This document shows, in pieces, positions 1 through 6,372 of a stretch of 7,736 bases of DNA. The DNA comes from Thermoproteota archaeon (GTDB taxonomy: Archaea; Thermoproteota; Korarchaeia; Korarchaeales; Korarchaeaceae): positions 1 through 7,736 of the forward strand of contig DRBY01000085.1 of the NCBI GenBank assembly GCA_011042755.1, given 5' to 3'. Each line of letters starts with the position of its first letter. Within the stretch, counting starts at the first letter, position 1. The notes below the pieces were generated by a model, which saw only the letters and a program-made list of their open reading frames with translations, ran no database searches and was not told where the DNA came from. The translations under genes and the position numbers were made by a program.

Positions 1-417
1 GAGCTGGTCTTCAACTGGACTACGATCAACCTGACCACAACCTACTGGTTTGATGCCCTACTCTTCTTGGGCGCCGATTCAGAGCCAACTAAGCTGAGGA
101 TAAGGATACTGGACTATGACCTCTCACGCGGCTGGGTAACGCTCAGAGTTTCAGTATCATTTGACCTCCCCTCGAACGGCACGCTCAACCTGACCGACCC
201 AGCCCAGGTTGGAGACGACCTCGACTTGGTAGACTCGGTTGGCCTGTTCCTCCACTTCGACGGAGAGAGGCTCTTCCTCGCGAAGCAGGGGCCCGTCTTA
301 GTCCCGATCTGCGAGGGCCTGTTGGGGGCAGCCGGCATAGTCGATCCGTCGAAGCTTCAGGTCTGTCAAGTCGCCAGAGTCGGACTTTATGATTCGGTGG
401 TATCCTTCTCACCGTAG
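1..417 (+). CDS. C-terminal part of an unrecognised, probably extracytoplasmic protein (5' end outside the window)
   Basis: The frame is open from base 1 to a TAG at 415-417, so this is the last 138 residues of a gene that begins upstream; a TTG at 67 is in frame but there is no reason to prefer it as the start. I do not recognise the family. The sequence alternates short hydrophobic and polar stretches as beta-rich domains do, with no membrane segment and no catalytic motif. It carries four N-x-T sequons (NWT and NLT near residues 5-12, NGT and NLT near residues 57-63) and two cysteines (about residues 104 and 122). These would fit a glycosylated surface or secreted protein, but that is inference. 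It ends 12 bases before gltX on the same strand, so the two may share a transcript. The coding status is well supported by the open frame and by codon use like its neighbours. Confidence 0.7.
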   Translation, partial: ELVFNWTTINLTTTYWFDALLFLGADSEPTKLRIRILDYDLSRGWVTLRVSVSFDLPSNGTLNLTDPAQVGDDLDLVDSVGLFLHFDGERLFLAKQGPVLVPICEGLLGAAGIVDPSKLQVCQVARVGLYDSVVSFSP

Positions 418-429
418 GGGTCTCCAAGG

Positions 430-2178
430 ATGGAAGACGAGATCAAGAGGCTGGCGTTAATCCACGCGATAAAGAACGCTCTAAAGTACGGCCAGGCTCG
501 ACCGGGGCCCGTAATTGGCAAGGTGCTGGCCGACAGACCGGACTTCAAGCAGAAGATAGTGGAGGTCCGAGAGCTAGTCCAGCAGGTAGTCGCAGAGGTC
601 AACGAGCGAACGGAAGAGGAGCTGAGAAGACTGGCAGAAGAGCTGGGGGTTCAGCTAGAGGAGAAGAGAGAGAAGGAAGAGCGGAAGTGGCCGCCGCTGC
701 CAAACGCCGAGAAGTACGAGCGGATAGTGACCAGAGTGGCGCCCGAGCCAAACGGCTACCCCACGCTGGGTCATGTGAAGGGGCTCCTCGTCCCGTTCGT
801 ATACGCTCGCCTGTACAAGGGAGAGTTCCACCTGAGGTTTGAGGACACGAACCCGAGAGTGGAGAAGCTGGAGTACTACGATGCGATCAGGGAGGAGTTC
901 AAGCTCGTCACCGAGGCGGCCGCGAGAGTCCTCAATCTATCGCCGGGGATCTGGGATAGAGAGATCATAGAGTCGGATCACTTGCCAGAACTCTACGAGT
1001 ACGCAGAGAAGCTAATCAGACAGGGAGACGCTTACGTATGCATGTGCCCGGCTAAGGATGTCAGGATTAACAGGACGCGGGGAATAGCATGTCCTCACAG
1101 GAGGCAGACGGTTGAGGAAAACCTGGAGCTGTGGAGGGGAATGCTCGAGGGTAGGTTCAGTGAAGGGGAAGCCCACCTCCGCCTGAAGACTGACATGCAG
1201 CACCCCAATCTGACGATGCGAGACCCAGGCATCTTCAGGATAATAGAGGCCCCTCACCCAATTCACGGCGACAGGTTCAGAGTCTACCCCACGTACGACT
1301 TCGCGGTCAGCGTGATGGACTCCTTGACGGGCGTAACGCACGCGTTCAGGAGCAAGGAGTTTGAGCCCCACGTAGATGTTCAGAGGACCATCTTGGAGAA
1401 ACTAGGCCTTAGGCAGTTTGAGATGATACAGTTCGGGAGGATCACCGTAGAGGGAGTCCCCCTCTCCAAGAGGTACATTAGGCCCCTGATTGGGGCCGGA
1501 ATACTGTGGGGCTGGGACGATCCTCGTGTGCCAACCCTCAGAGGGTTGAGGAGGAGGGGGATCACGCCGGAGGCGCTAGTTATGCTGATGTACGACATGG
1601 GGCCCAGCAAGGTTGACGCCACCGTGTCTATGGGCGCCCTGGCGGCCTATAACAGGAAGTGGCTTGACCCTAAGGTGCCCAGATACATGTTCGTGGCGGA
1701 CCCCGTGAAAGCCGAGATAGAGGGAGTGCTTGGAGACCTAGTCGCCAGAGTGCGAGTCCACCCGGACAAGCCGGAGATGGGGATCAGAGAGATTAAAGTA
1801 CCGTCAAAGGATGGCAAGGCGGAAGTTTACGTGTCTTGGAGCGATCACCAGTCTCTGAAACCTGGAGACGAGTTCAGGCTGAGGGGTCTTGCCAACGTGA
1901 AGGTCAGGAGCGTCATGCCTGACGGGCTCTCGCTCACTTACCTCCCAGAGGTCCGCACGGATGTCAAGATAATCCACTGGGCCCCCGTCGACGGGGCCGT
2001 CCCGGCCGTGGCCATCTGCCCAACCAGTGTGTACAGCTATGAGTCCATAGGGGGCTTCGGCGAGCCAGCGATGTCTGAACTCAAGGAGGGAGATCTGGTT
2101 CAGCTGGTGAGGTTCGGGTTCGCTAGGGTAGACGGGAGGAATGGGAAGACCATCATATTGATACGCTCTCACTCTTGA
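430..2178 (+). CDS. gltX: Glutamyl-tRNA synthetase, archaeal type
   Basis: This cytoplasmic class I aminoacyl-tRNA synthetase joins glutamate to tRNA(Glu) using ATP. Archaeal members usually also charge tRNA(Gln), and an amidotransferase then converts the product. The 582-residue protein has the archaeal N-terminal helical extension (residues 1-85, with the NALKYG...VIGKVL pattern). The catalytic Rossmann domain follows, with the HIGH-equivalent signature PNGYPTLGH (107-115) and the LRFEDTNPR motif (135-143). A Cys/His cluster (C204, C206, C221, H223), placed as in archaeal GluRS, may bind metal. The KMSKS-equivalent is VPLSKRYI (343-350), followed by RGLRRRGITPEAL (371-383). The C-terminal anticodon-binding part is beta-rich (about 420-582), as in the GlnRS-like archaeal/eukaryotic branch. 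Length is normal for the family. The ATG at 430 gives the expected N-terminus; there is only weak purine-rich sequence (AAGG) directly before it. The asparaginase gene follows at once on the same strand. Confidence 0.97.
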   Translation: MEDEIKRLALIHAIKNALKYGQARPGPVIGKVLADRPDFKQKIVEVRELVQQVVAEVNERTEEELRRLAEELGVQLEEKREKEERKWPPLPNAEKYERIVTRVAPEPNGYPTLGHVKGLLVPFVYARLYKGEFHLRFEDTNPRVEKLEYYDAIREEFKLVTEAAARVLNLSPGIWDREIIESDHLPELYEYAEKLIRQGDAYVCMCPAKDVRINRTRGIACPHRRQTVEENLELWRGMLEGRFSEGEAHLRLKTDMQHPNLTMRDPGIFRIIEAPHPIHGDRFRVYPTYDFAVSVMDSLTGVTHAFRSKEFEPHVDVQRTILEKLGLRQFEMIQFGRITVEGVPLSKRYIRPLIGAGILWGWDDPRVPTLRGLRRRGITPEALVMLMYDMGPSKVDATVSMGALAAYNRKWLDPKVPRYMFVADPVKAEIEGVLGDLVARVRVHPDKPEMGIREIKVPSKDGKAEVYVSWSDHQSLKPGDEFRLRGLANVKVRSVMPDGLSLTYLPEVRTDVKIIHWAPVDGAVPAVAICPTSVYSYESIGGFGEPAMSELKEGDLVQLVRFGFARVDGRNGKTIILIRSHS

Positions 2179-2195
2179 GCGCTTCGGCGATCGCG

Positions 2196-3146
2196 ATGCC
2201 CGTCGTGGTTGTGCACGGCGGAGTCAGGGTCTCTCCCCCAGCTGGCGAAGATCCGGAGGCCGACAATAAGGCTGTTGAGAGGCTGATACAGATAGCGCAG
2301 GCTGCGTATCGCAAGGTGGATGACGGAGGGAGCGCGCTAGACGCTGTGGAGCTGGCTGTAAGGCTGATGGAGGAAGACCCTCTCTTCAACGCTGGCTACG
2401 GCTCAGCTCTCAACCTCAGGGGTGAGGTTGAGGTAGACGCATCCATAATGGACGGCAGGACGACGAGGGCCGGGGCTGTCGGCGGAGTCAAGGGGGTTAT
2501 GCACGCGGTGACCCTTGCCAGAGCCGTCATGGAGCGAACTCCGCACGTACTTCTAGTGGGAGAGGGAGCGAGAGAATTTGCTCGACTCTTGGGAATCGGG
2601 GGAGACGACGATCTCATTCACGAGCGGAGGATCGAGTACAGGAAGAAGCTCCTAGAGGTGGTCAAGTCCGGGAAGGCTGAGCAGAGGTTCAAGACCATAA
2701 GGGATCTCCTCCCGCTCTACGGCGTGGCCGACACGGTCGGCGCCGTTGCGCTCGACGCAGAGGGAGGCTTGGCTGCCGCGACCTCAACGGGAGGTCTGAC
2801 CCTAAAGTTGCCTGGGAGAGTGGGAGACTCCGCCGTAATAGGCGCCGGCACATACGCCAGCAGGCGTGGAGCGTGCTCGGGAACTGGCATCGGCGAGGCA
2901 GCCATGCTCGTCTTAGGCGCGTACAGGGTGGTTCAGGGAATTGAGGAGGGTCTCTCCCCGCAGGAAGCAGCGGAGAGGGTCCTGATAGAGATGATGAGGA
3001 CCACGGGCTTCGCGTTTGGATTCATCGCTCTGGACTCTTCTGGCAGGGTTGGGGTAGCTCAGACTGGCCACGGGCTCTTCTGGGCTGCAGCCGGAGATGG
3101 ATGGGTAAAAGGAGGCGTAAAGAAAGATAAGCCCGAGGGGCTGTAG
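2196..3146 (+). CDS. Plant-type L-asparaginase / isoaspartyl aminopeptidase (Ntn hydrolase, T2 family)
   Basis: Members of this family are made as a precursor that cleaves itself before a threonine, which becomes the N-terminal nucleophile of the beta subunit. They hydrolyse asparagine and/or beta-aspartyl dipeptides. The protein has the N-terminal MPVVVVHGG signature, the FNAGYGS segment (65-71), DASIMDG (81-87), the self-cleavage and nucleophile site ADTVGAVALD with Thr180 as expected nucleophile, ATSTGG (195-200), the GRVGDS substrate-binding loop (207-212) and SGTGIGE (228-234). At 316 residues the length is typical, and no key residue is missing. I chose the ATG at 2196 over the in-frame TTG at 2175, which overlaps the gltX stop. 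The ATG start matches the family N-terminus, and GGCGATC lies three bases before it, in the same register as the strong ferredoxin ribosome site. It follows gltX by 17 bases. It is not the glutaminase-type GatD subunit, which belongs to an unrelated fold. Asparaginase versus dipeptidase preference cannot be decided here. Confidence 0.93.
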   Translation: MPVVVVHGGVRVSPPAGEDPEADNKAVERLIQIAQAAYRKVDDGGSALDAVELAVRLMEEDPLFNAGYGSALNLRGEVEVDASIMDGRTTRAGAVGGVKGVMHAVTLARAVMERTPHVLLVGEGAREFARLLGIGGDDDLIHERRIEYRKKLLEVVKSGKAEQRFKTIRDLLPLYGVADTVGAVALDAEGGLAAATSTGGLTLKLPGRVGDSAVIGAGTYASRRGACSGTGIGEAAMLVLGAYRVVQGIEEGLSPQEAAERVLIEMMRTTGFAFGFIALDSSGRVGVAQTGHGLFWAAAGDGWVKGGVKKDKPEGL

Positions 3147-3163
3147 CTCAGGCCAGCCCCTCG
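3134..3163. repeat. Inverted repeat spanning two convergent stop codons
   Basis: The arms cgaggggctg (3134-3143) and cagcccctcg (3154-3163) are perfectly complementary over 10 bp around a 10-base loop. The loop holds the asparaginase TAG (3144-3146) and the ferredoxin stop (3148-3150 on the other strand). No run of T follows on either side, which archaeal termination normally needs, so calling it a terminator would be speculative. It could act as a stable 3' end structure for both mRNAs. A side effect is that the arm encodes Glu-Gly-Leu on each strand, so both proteins end in EGL or EGLA. Confidence 0.6.
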
Positions 3164-3387
3164 TAGATCACAACGGCTTGGGTAGGGCAGATCACCTCGC
3201 AGGCCTTGCAGCAGAAGCAGCGCTCGCCTGCCCCCTCCGTGACCCTAGACTTCTTCTTTCCCGACTCCGTGGTAACGATCTCAAAATTCCGCACGGGGCA
3301 GACCTGCTCACAGAGTCCGCATCCCACGCACCTATTCTCGTCGACCGTGACCTTGACTTCGTGAACCATCTCTCGAGCTTCAGGCAT
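3148..3387 (-). CDS. Two-cluster [4Fe-4S] ferredoxin
   Basis: This is a small cytoplasmic electron carrier of 79 residues. It shows two classical CxxCxxCxxxCP motifs: C20, C23, C26, C30 and C57, C60, C63, C67. In the bacterial-type 2[4Fe-4S] fold the fourth cysteine of each motif ligates the other cluster. An additional cysteine, C59, lies inside the second motif (CFCC) and is not needed for the two clusters. A lysine-rich linker (about 41-56) separates the motifs and makes this longer than minimal clostridial ferredoxins. I chose the ATG at 3387, because a full Shine-Dalgarno GGAGGTGA ends five bases before it; a GTG nine bases upstream would lie inside that site. The gene follows the FAD oxidoreductase with five bases between stop and start, so the two are probably co-translated and the oxidoreductase is the likely redox partner. 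Confidence 0.93.
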   Translation of the reverse strand: MPEAREMVHEVKVTVDENRCVGCGLCEQVCPVRNFEIVTTESGKKKSRVTEGAGERCFCCKACEVICPTQAVVIYEGLA

Positions 3388-3390
3388 GAA

Positions 3391-3400
3391 GATCACCTCC
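3391..3400 (-). promoter_or_regulatory. Strong Shine-Dalgarno site of the ferredoxin gene, overlapping the upstream stop codon
   Basis: On the minus strand the sequence reads GGAGGTGATC, then TTC, then the ATG. This is an uninterrupted match to the usual 3' end of archaeal 16S rRNA. The TGA inside it (3393-3395) is the stop codon of the oxidoreductase, so termination of the first gene takes place on the ribosome-binding site of the second. This fixes the ferredoxin start at 3387 and predicts coupled translation. Confidence 0.85.
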
Positions 3401-4574
3401 CAATGTCAGAGGGCAGGACGTCGTCCACCTTGCGCTTGAGTCTGATGGCCTTCTCGAGTTCGATGGCCTTGCTGCCTATGTCTCTATTGGAGACGGAGCT
3501 GAATCCGATGAGTCGACGAGTCTCTTTCTCGTACACGATGTAGGCATGGTCGCCGTACTCTGTGCCGCTGACGTCGATCCTCTCCACGTTAAACCCTGCT
3601 TTCTCAGCCTGAGGGCTGACCAAGCCAGCCCTGAAGACGAAATTCCCGCCCATGAATGCGTCTTTGATGTAGGCCGGCGTCTTAACGACGGCCTTACTCC
3701 CCTGAATAGCCTTCACGGCGTTGTAGGCCATGAGGGTCGCCACGGTGCCTATGCCGAAGTAGTCGGGCTTACCGGTCACCGGGCAGTAGCAGTTGGCGAC
3801 GTCGCCAATCGCGAAGATCCTCGGGTCTGACGTCCTCCCCTGCTCATCGACTTTCACCGCCCAGTCCCAAATGAGTTCTAGGCCAGCCTCCTTGGCCAGC
3901 CTTATGTCAGGATTGACGCCCGTCGCCGTGACAATTAGATCCGCCTCGATGACTTCCCCATCTGCCTCAACCGCGTTGTCCTTCACGCTCTTGGGCTTGG
4001 CGTGCACGAACTCGACTCCCAACTCCTTAAGTCGCTCCTCCAGCTTCTGCGACAGCTCGGGCTCAAGAGACTTCCTGACCAGCCTCGACCTGACTATTAT
4101 GACGGGTTCAGCTCCGACTGCGAGAGCCGAGTCGGCGACGTGAAGCGCCACAAAGCTCGCTCCTATAATGGCGACCCTACTTGGCTTCTCCTCCCTAATT
4201 CGCTGAGCGTCCTCCAGCCTCCTGAATCCCATCGCCTTCTCTATGCCCTCTATGCTCTTGGGCCTGCTAGGCTGGGAGCCCGTCGCCAGGATGAGGTGGT
4301 CGTAGTTCAGCTTCTCACCGCTCTCTAGCACGACTTCCCTCTGCTCCCTCCTGATCTTAGTCACTTTGTCCCACACGAACTCCACGCCGAGGTTCTCAAT
4401 GTGCTTGGTGGAGATCGATATGTCCTTGCCGACCACTGCGACTCGGAGCTTGTGCCTGACGTAGGGGCGCTCGTCTCCTATCACCTTGATCTTATAGTCC
4501 GGTAGGAATCTCGCTGCATCCCAGGCGGCGGCCAAGCCGCCTAATCCAGCCCCCACTATGACCAGGTCTGGCAA
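3393..4574 (-). CDS. FAD-dependent NAD(P)H oxidoreductase, probable ferredoxin reductase
   Basis: This 393-residue protein belongs to the pyridine nucleotide-disulfide oxidoreductase fold. It has an FAD-binding GAGLGG at 8-13, an ILATGSQP motif at 95-102, and an NAD(P)-binding Rossmann segment VAIIGASFVALHVA at 134-147, where GxSxxA replaces the usual GxGxxG. The second FAD motif is IFAIGDVA (253-260), and a C-terminal dimerisation-like domain follows (about 305-393). The redox-active cysteine of CoA-disulfide reductases and NADH oxidases, expected near residue 43, is absent: the segment ERPYVRHKL resembles the ferredoxin/rubredoxin reductase branch instead. Its only cysteines are C262 and C264 (NCYCP), just after the second FAD motif. 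The start is TTG; no ATG gives a better N-terminus, since the FAD motif begins at residue 4. With the coupled ferredoxin gene downstream, electron transfer between NAD(P)H and ferredoxin is the best inference; direction and cofactor preference are unknown. Confidence 0.9.
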   Translation of the reverse strand: MPDLVIVGAGLGGLAAAWDAARFLPDYKIKVIGDERPYVRHKLRVAVVGKDISISTKHIENLGVEFVWDKVTKIRREQREVVLESGEKLNYDHLILATGSQPSRPKSIEGIEKAMGFRRLEDAQRIREEKPSRVAIIGASFVALHVADSALAVGAEPVIIVRSRLVRKSLEPELSQKLEERLKELGVEFVHAKPKSVKDNAVEADGEVIEADLIVTATGVNPDIRLAKEAGLELIWDWAVKVDEQGRTSDPRIFAIGDVANCYCPVTGKPDYFGIGTVATLMAYNAVKAIQGSKAVVKTPAYIKDAFMGGNFVFRAGLVSPQAEKAGFNVERIDVSGTEYGDHAYIVYEKETRRLIGFSSVSNRDIGSKAIELEKAIRLKRKVDDVLPSDIGR

Positions 4575-4606
4575 GGGGAACCCCAGAGCGGCCTGTTCTC
4601 TATAGA

Positions 4607-4619
4607 ATTAAAGGTTTTT
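4607..4619 (-). promoter_or_regulatory. Putative archaeal promoter (TATA-like box) of the oxidoreductase-ferredoxin unit
   Basis: On the minus strand the 62-base gap after xerA reads AAAAACC followed by TTTAAT (4612-4607), the only clearly AT-rich stretch there. Transcription would begin about 26 bases on, near 4583, leaving a leader of about nine bases before the TTG at 4574. That short leader contains GGGGTTCCCC (4584-4575), a small palindrome, and no Shine-Dalgarno sequence. Position and composition support a promoter, but the box is not a perfect consensus. Confidence 0.4.
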
Positions 4620-4636
4620 ACACATCGGGGGCCTCT

Positions 4637-5467
4637 TCAAGACGACTGGAACAGCTTTCCGTACTCTCTCTTAAGGTGCCTCGTGCTCACGTGAGTGTAG
4701 ATCTGAGTCGTGCTCAGGCTAGCATGCCCCAGCAGTTCTTGAATGGCCCTAATATCTGCTCCCGCTTCTAACAGGTGCGTCGCCAGCGAGTGCCTTAATG
4801 TGTGGGGAGTCACCTTCTTGTTGATCCCAGCTCTCTTGGCGGCTGCTTTAACGATCCTCTGAACAGTCCTCGGGCTCACGGGGAACACTCTGCCGTTTGA
4901 GTTCCCGGAAGAGGCCTTAAGATCGGCCAAGAGCTTTGTGGTATCGGCGTCGATCAGAACGACCCTATCCTTACCTCCCTTCCCGCTGCGGACCAAGATG
5001 ACGCCATCCTCTAAGTTCACTCGATCCCACGTCAGCTCGCAGAGTTCACTTACCCTCATCCCGGTGACGTAGAGAGTTCGGAGTATGAGCCTGTCTCTCT
5101 CGTCTTCAGCCGACTCGATTAGCTTCTCAACCTCCTCACGCGTGAGCACGCTTGGGAGGGCCCTCCTGACTCGAGGCCTCTCCACGTCAACCGGGTTCTG
5201 CTTCACGTAGCCCCTCTGCTCCATGAAGCGGTAGAATGTCCTCAGCGAGGCTATTCTCCTCAGGAGCGTTCTATCGCTGAGGTGCAACTTTCTGCGCAGA
5301 TATGTCATGTACCGCCAAATGTCCTCACTTGTTACGGCGTCCGCGCTTCTCTTTATCCAAGACAAGAACCTCCGCACGTCGTAGAGGTACTGCCGTACGG
5401 TTCCTGGCCTGTAGCCCTTTACCTCAAGCCACGTTGTGAACTCTTCTATGTAGGTCTCGTTATCCAT
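4637..5467 (-). CDS. xerA: Tyrosine recombinase / site-specific integrase of the XerA (XerC/D-like) type
   Basis: XerA-type enzymes resolve chromosome dimers in archaea by recombination at a dif site. The 276-residue protein has an N-terminal SAM-like core-binding domain (about 1-95) and a C-terminal catalytic domain. All catalytic residues are visible: R138 (TGMRVSELCEL), K163 in the SGKGGKDR hairpin, H222 and R225 (TPHTLRHSLATHLLEAG), H248 (LLGHASLSTTQIY) and the nucleophile Y257. Length and motif spacing match stand-alone XerA rather than larger viral integrases. I prefer the ATG at 5467 to the in-frame TTG at 5491. A TATA-like TTTTAA at 5498-5493 would place transcription start near 5469, so the TTG would lie upstream of the transcript and the ATG mRNA would be nearly leaderless. 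No tRNA or attachment-site repeat is seen beside it, so a mobile-element integrase is less likely. Confidence 0.93.
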   Translation of the reverse strand: MDNETYIEEFTTWLEVKGYRPGTVRQYLYDVRRFLSWIKRSADAVTSEDIWRYMTYLRRKLHLSDRTLLRRIASLRTFYRFMEQRGYVKQNPVDVERPRVRRALPSVLTREEVEKLIESAEDERDRLILRTLYVTGMRVSELCELTWDRVNLEDGVILVRSGKGGKDRVVLIDADTTKLLADLKASSGNSNGRVFPVSPRTVQRIVKAAAKRAGINKKVTPHTLRHSLATHLLEAGADIRAIQELLGHASLSTTQIYTHVSTRHLKREYGKLFQSS

Positions 5468-5492
5468 TCCCACGATTCGCGCCGGAGGCAAG

Positions 5493-5498
5493 TTAAAA
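5493..5498. promoter_or_regulatory. Putative shared TATA box between xerA and the divergent surface-protein gene
   Basis: TTAAAA on the plus strand (TTTTAA on the minus strand) is the main AT-rich core in the intergenic space. Read leftwards it lies about 26 bases from the xerA ATG, the usual distance to a leaderless archaeal start. Read rightwards it would start transcription near 5521, giving the plus-strand gene a leader of about 35 bases that includes a purine-rich site before its ATG. The xerA assignment is the better supported; use in both directions is inference. Confidence 0.4.
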
Positions 5499-5556
5499 TG
5501 AATTCAGCGCGTACGTAACCTGTAGTCCAAACAAGCCGGTTGATCGGTGGGTAGGG

Positions 5557-6363
5557 ATGCGAATTAGGGCTTTAACAGGCGCGTTCGTTTTCTTGTTTCT
5601 GATATCCTCTCTTACGGGCTTTGCCTCAACAGGCTTAGCCGACGTAGGACCAGCAGGAGCGTTAGCCGCATTCAGCGGGATTGAGGTCACTTGGAACTAC
5701 ACGATATCCGACTACATCCCGCCGAGAATGCGGCTACCTACGCCTCTCATCACTAGCGTCGGCGTTGTGTGCGTCTATCCTGACCTCGGCTCTGTGTCTC
5801 TCCTTAATCCGACGACAAAGCAAGTTCTGTGGACCGTGGAACTCCCCTCCACGCCAAGCGCCGAGTTTGTTGTCGGGGGCGGAGTAGTCTACGTAGTAAC
5901 CTCTTGGGGGAGGGTGTACGGAATCAGGATAATCGATGGGACCAGCGTCTTCGGCTCTGAGGGCATTGAGGTCTCCGGCCTAGATACGTCCGTCAAGCCA
6001 GCTTATGCCGCTGGAGTCCTAGCCCTCCCGGCTGGCAGAGAAGTCGTGGGAATTGACGCACTGTCGGGAGCGGCTCGCTGGAGGATTGAGATTCCTGGAA
6101 AGGCGCTGATACTCCTCTCTGACGGCGAATACATAGTCGTTGGCCACTCCTCAGGGATCGCAATGATAGATCCCCTGAGCGGAAGCATAGTCTGGGACCT
6201 CTCTCTGAACTCTGCGGTCAGGGCAGCCACGCTGATAGAAGGGGTGCTCTACGCGGTGTCAGATCAGGGGAGCGTGTACGCCATTGATCTCAGGCAGGGG
6301 ACTATTCAGAAGAGCCTCAGGCTTCCAACCCCAGAGCCAGCGCCTGGAGAGATAAAGCACTAA
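5557..6363 (+). CDS. Secreted PQQ-like beta-propeller protein, N-terminal part, ending at an in-frame TAA
   Basis: The 268 residues begin with a signal peptide: Arg2 and Arg4, then a hydrophobic core (about 5-23) and a small-residue region with possible cleavage between about 28 and 38. PQQ-like propeller repeats follow. Equivalent strand starts (VCVY 71, VYVV 111, VLAL 154, YIVV 192, LYAV 231) are 38-43 residues apart, and several end in the typical aspartate-plus-W pattern (DALSGAARW, DPLSGSIVW). Such propellers are usually protein-binding scaffolds outside the membrane. Enzymatic PQQ dehydrogenase activity is not supported, since no quinone-binding residues or paired cysteines are seen. 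The ATG at 5557 is preceded by the purine-rich GGTGGGTAGGG. The TAA at 6361-6363 cuts the frame just where the next blade should begin, and the same frame resumes past it, so this is probably the first part of one longer gene. It is divergent from xerA. Confidence 0.8.
   Translation: MRIRALTGAFVFLFLISSLTGFASTGLADVGPAGALAAFSGIEVTWNYTISDYIPPRMRLPTPLITSVGVVCVYPDLGSVSLLNPTTKQVLWTVELPSTPSAEFVVGGGVVYVVTSWGRVYGIRIIDGTSVFGSEGIEVSGLDTSVKPAYAAGVLALPAGREVVGIDALSGAARWRIEIPGKALILLSDGEYIVVGHSSGIAMIDPLSGSIVWDLSLNSAVRAATLIEGVLYAVSDQGSVYAIDLRQGTIQKSLRLPTPEPAPGEIKH
6361..6363 (+). other. In-frame TAA interrupting the surface-protein gene
   Basis: The stop lies between ...GEIKH and GDIMYIV. The reading frame before it (from 5557) and after it (open to the window end) is the same. 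The next propeller strand, MYIV, starts 42 residues after the previous one, within the repeat's normal spacing, if the TAA is counted as one residue. A single base change, for example CAA to TAA, would explain it. A sequencing or assembly error, a true nonsense mutation, or readthrough remain possible. Confidence 0.75.
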
Positions 6364-6372
6364 GGCGACATC

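Noticed and set aside
1012..1371. Minus-strand open frame of 119 codons inside gltX
   Set aside because: It is antisense to conserved catalytic-domain codons and its translation resembles no protein family I know.
2175..2195. TTG at 2175 as the asparaginase start
   Set aside because: It overlaps the gltX stop, has no ribosome site, and adds seven residues before the conserved family N-terminus; ATG 2196 fits better.
3137..3210. tRNA-like 5' end (ggggctg followed by tagctcag)
   Set aside because: The D-arm cannot close (no GAGC partner at the right distance) and no anticodon arm or TTC-loop follows; the bases are explained by two convergent coding ends.
3178..4328. Several plus-strand open frames of about 94-121 codons opposite the oxidoreductase and ferredoxin
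   Set aside because: They lie antisense to genes with clear motifs, have no recognisable domains or start signals, and arise from the codon bias of the true strand.
4575..5556. A dif site or attachment repeats next to xerA
   Set aside because: Only short palindromes (for example ttct-ctat-agaa near 4596-4607 and cgtacg in the divergent gap) are present; none has the two 11-bp arms and 6-bp spacer of a dif site, and no direct repeats flank the gene.
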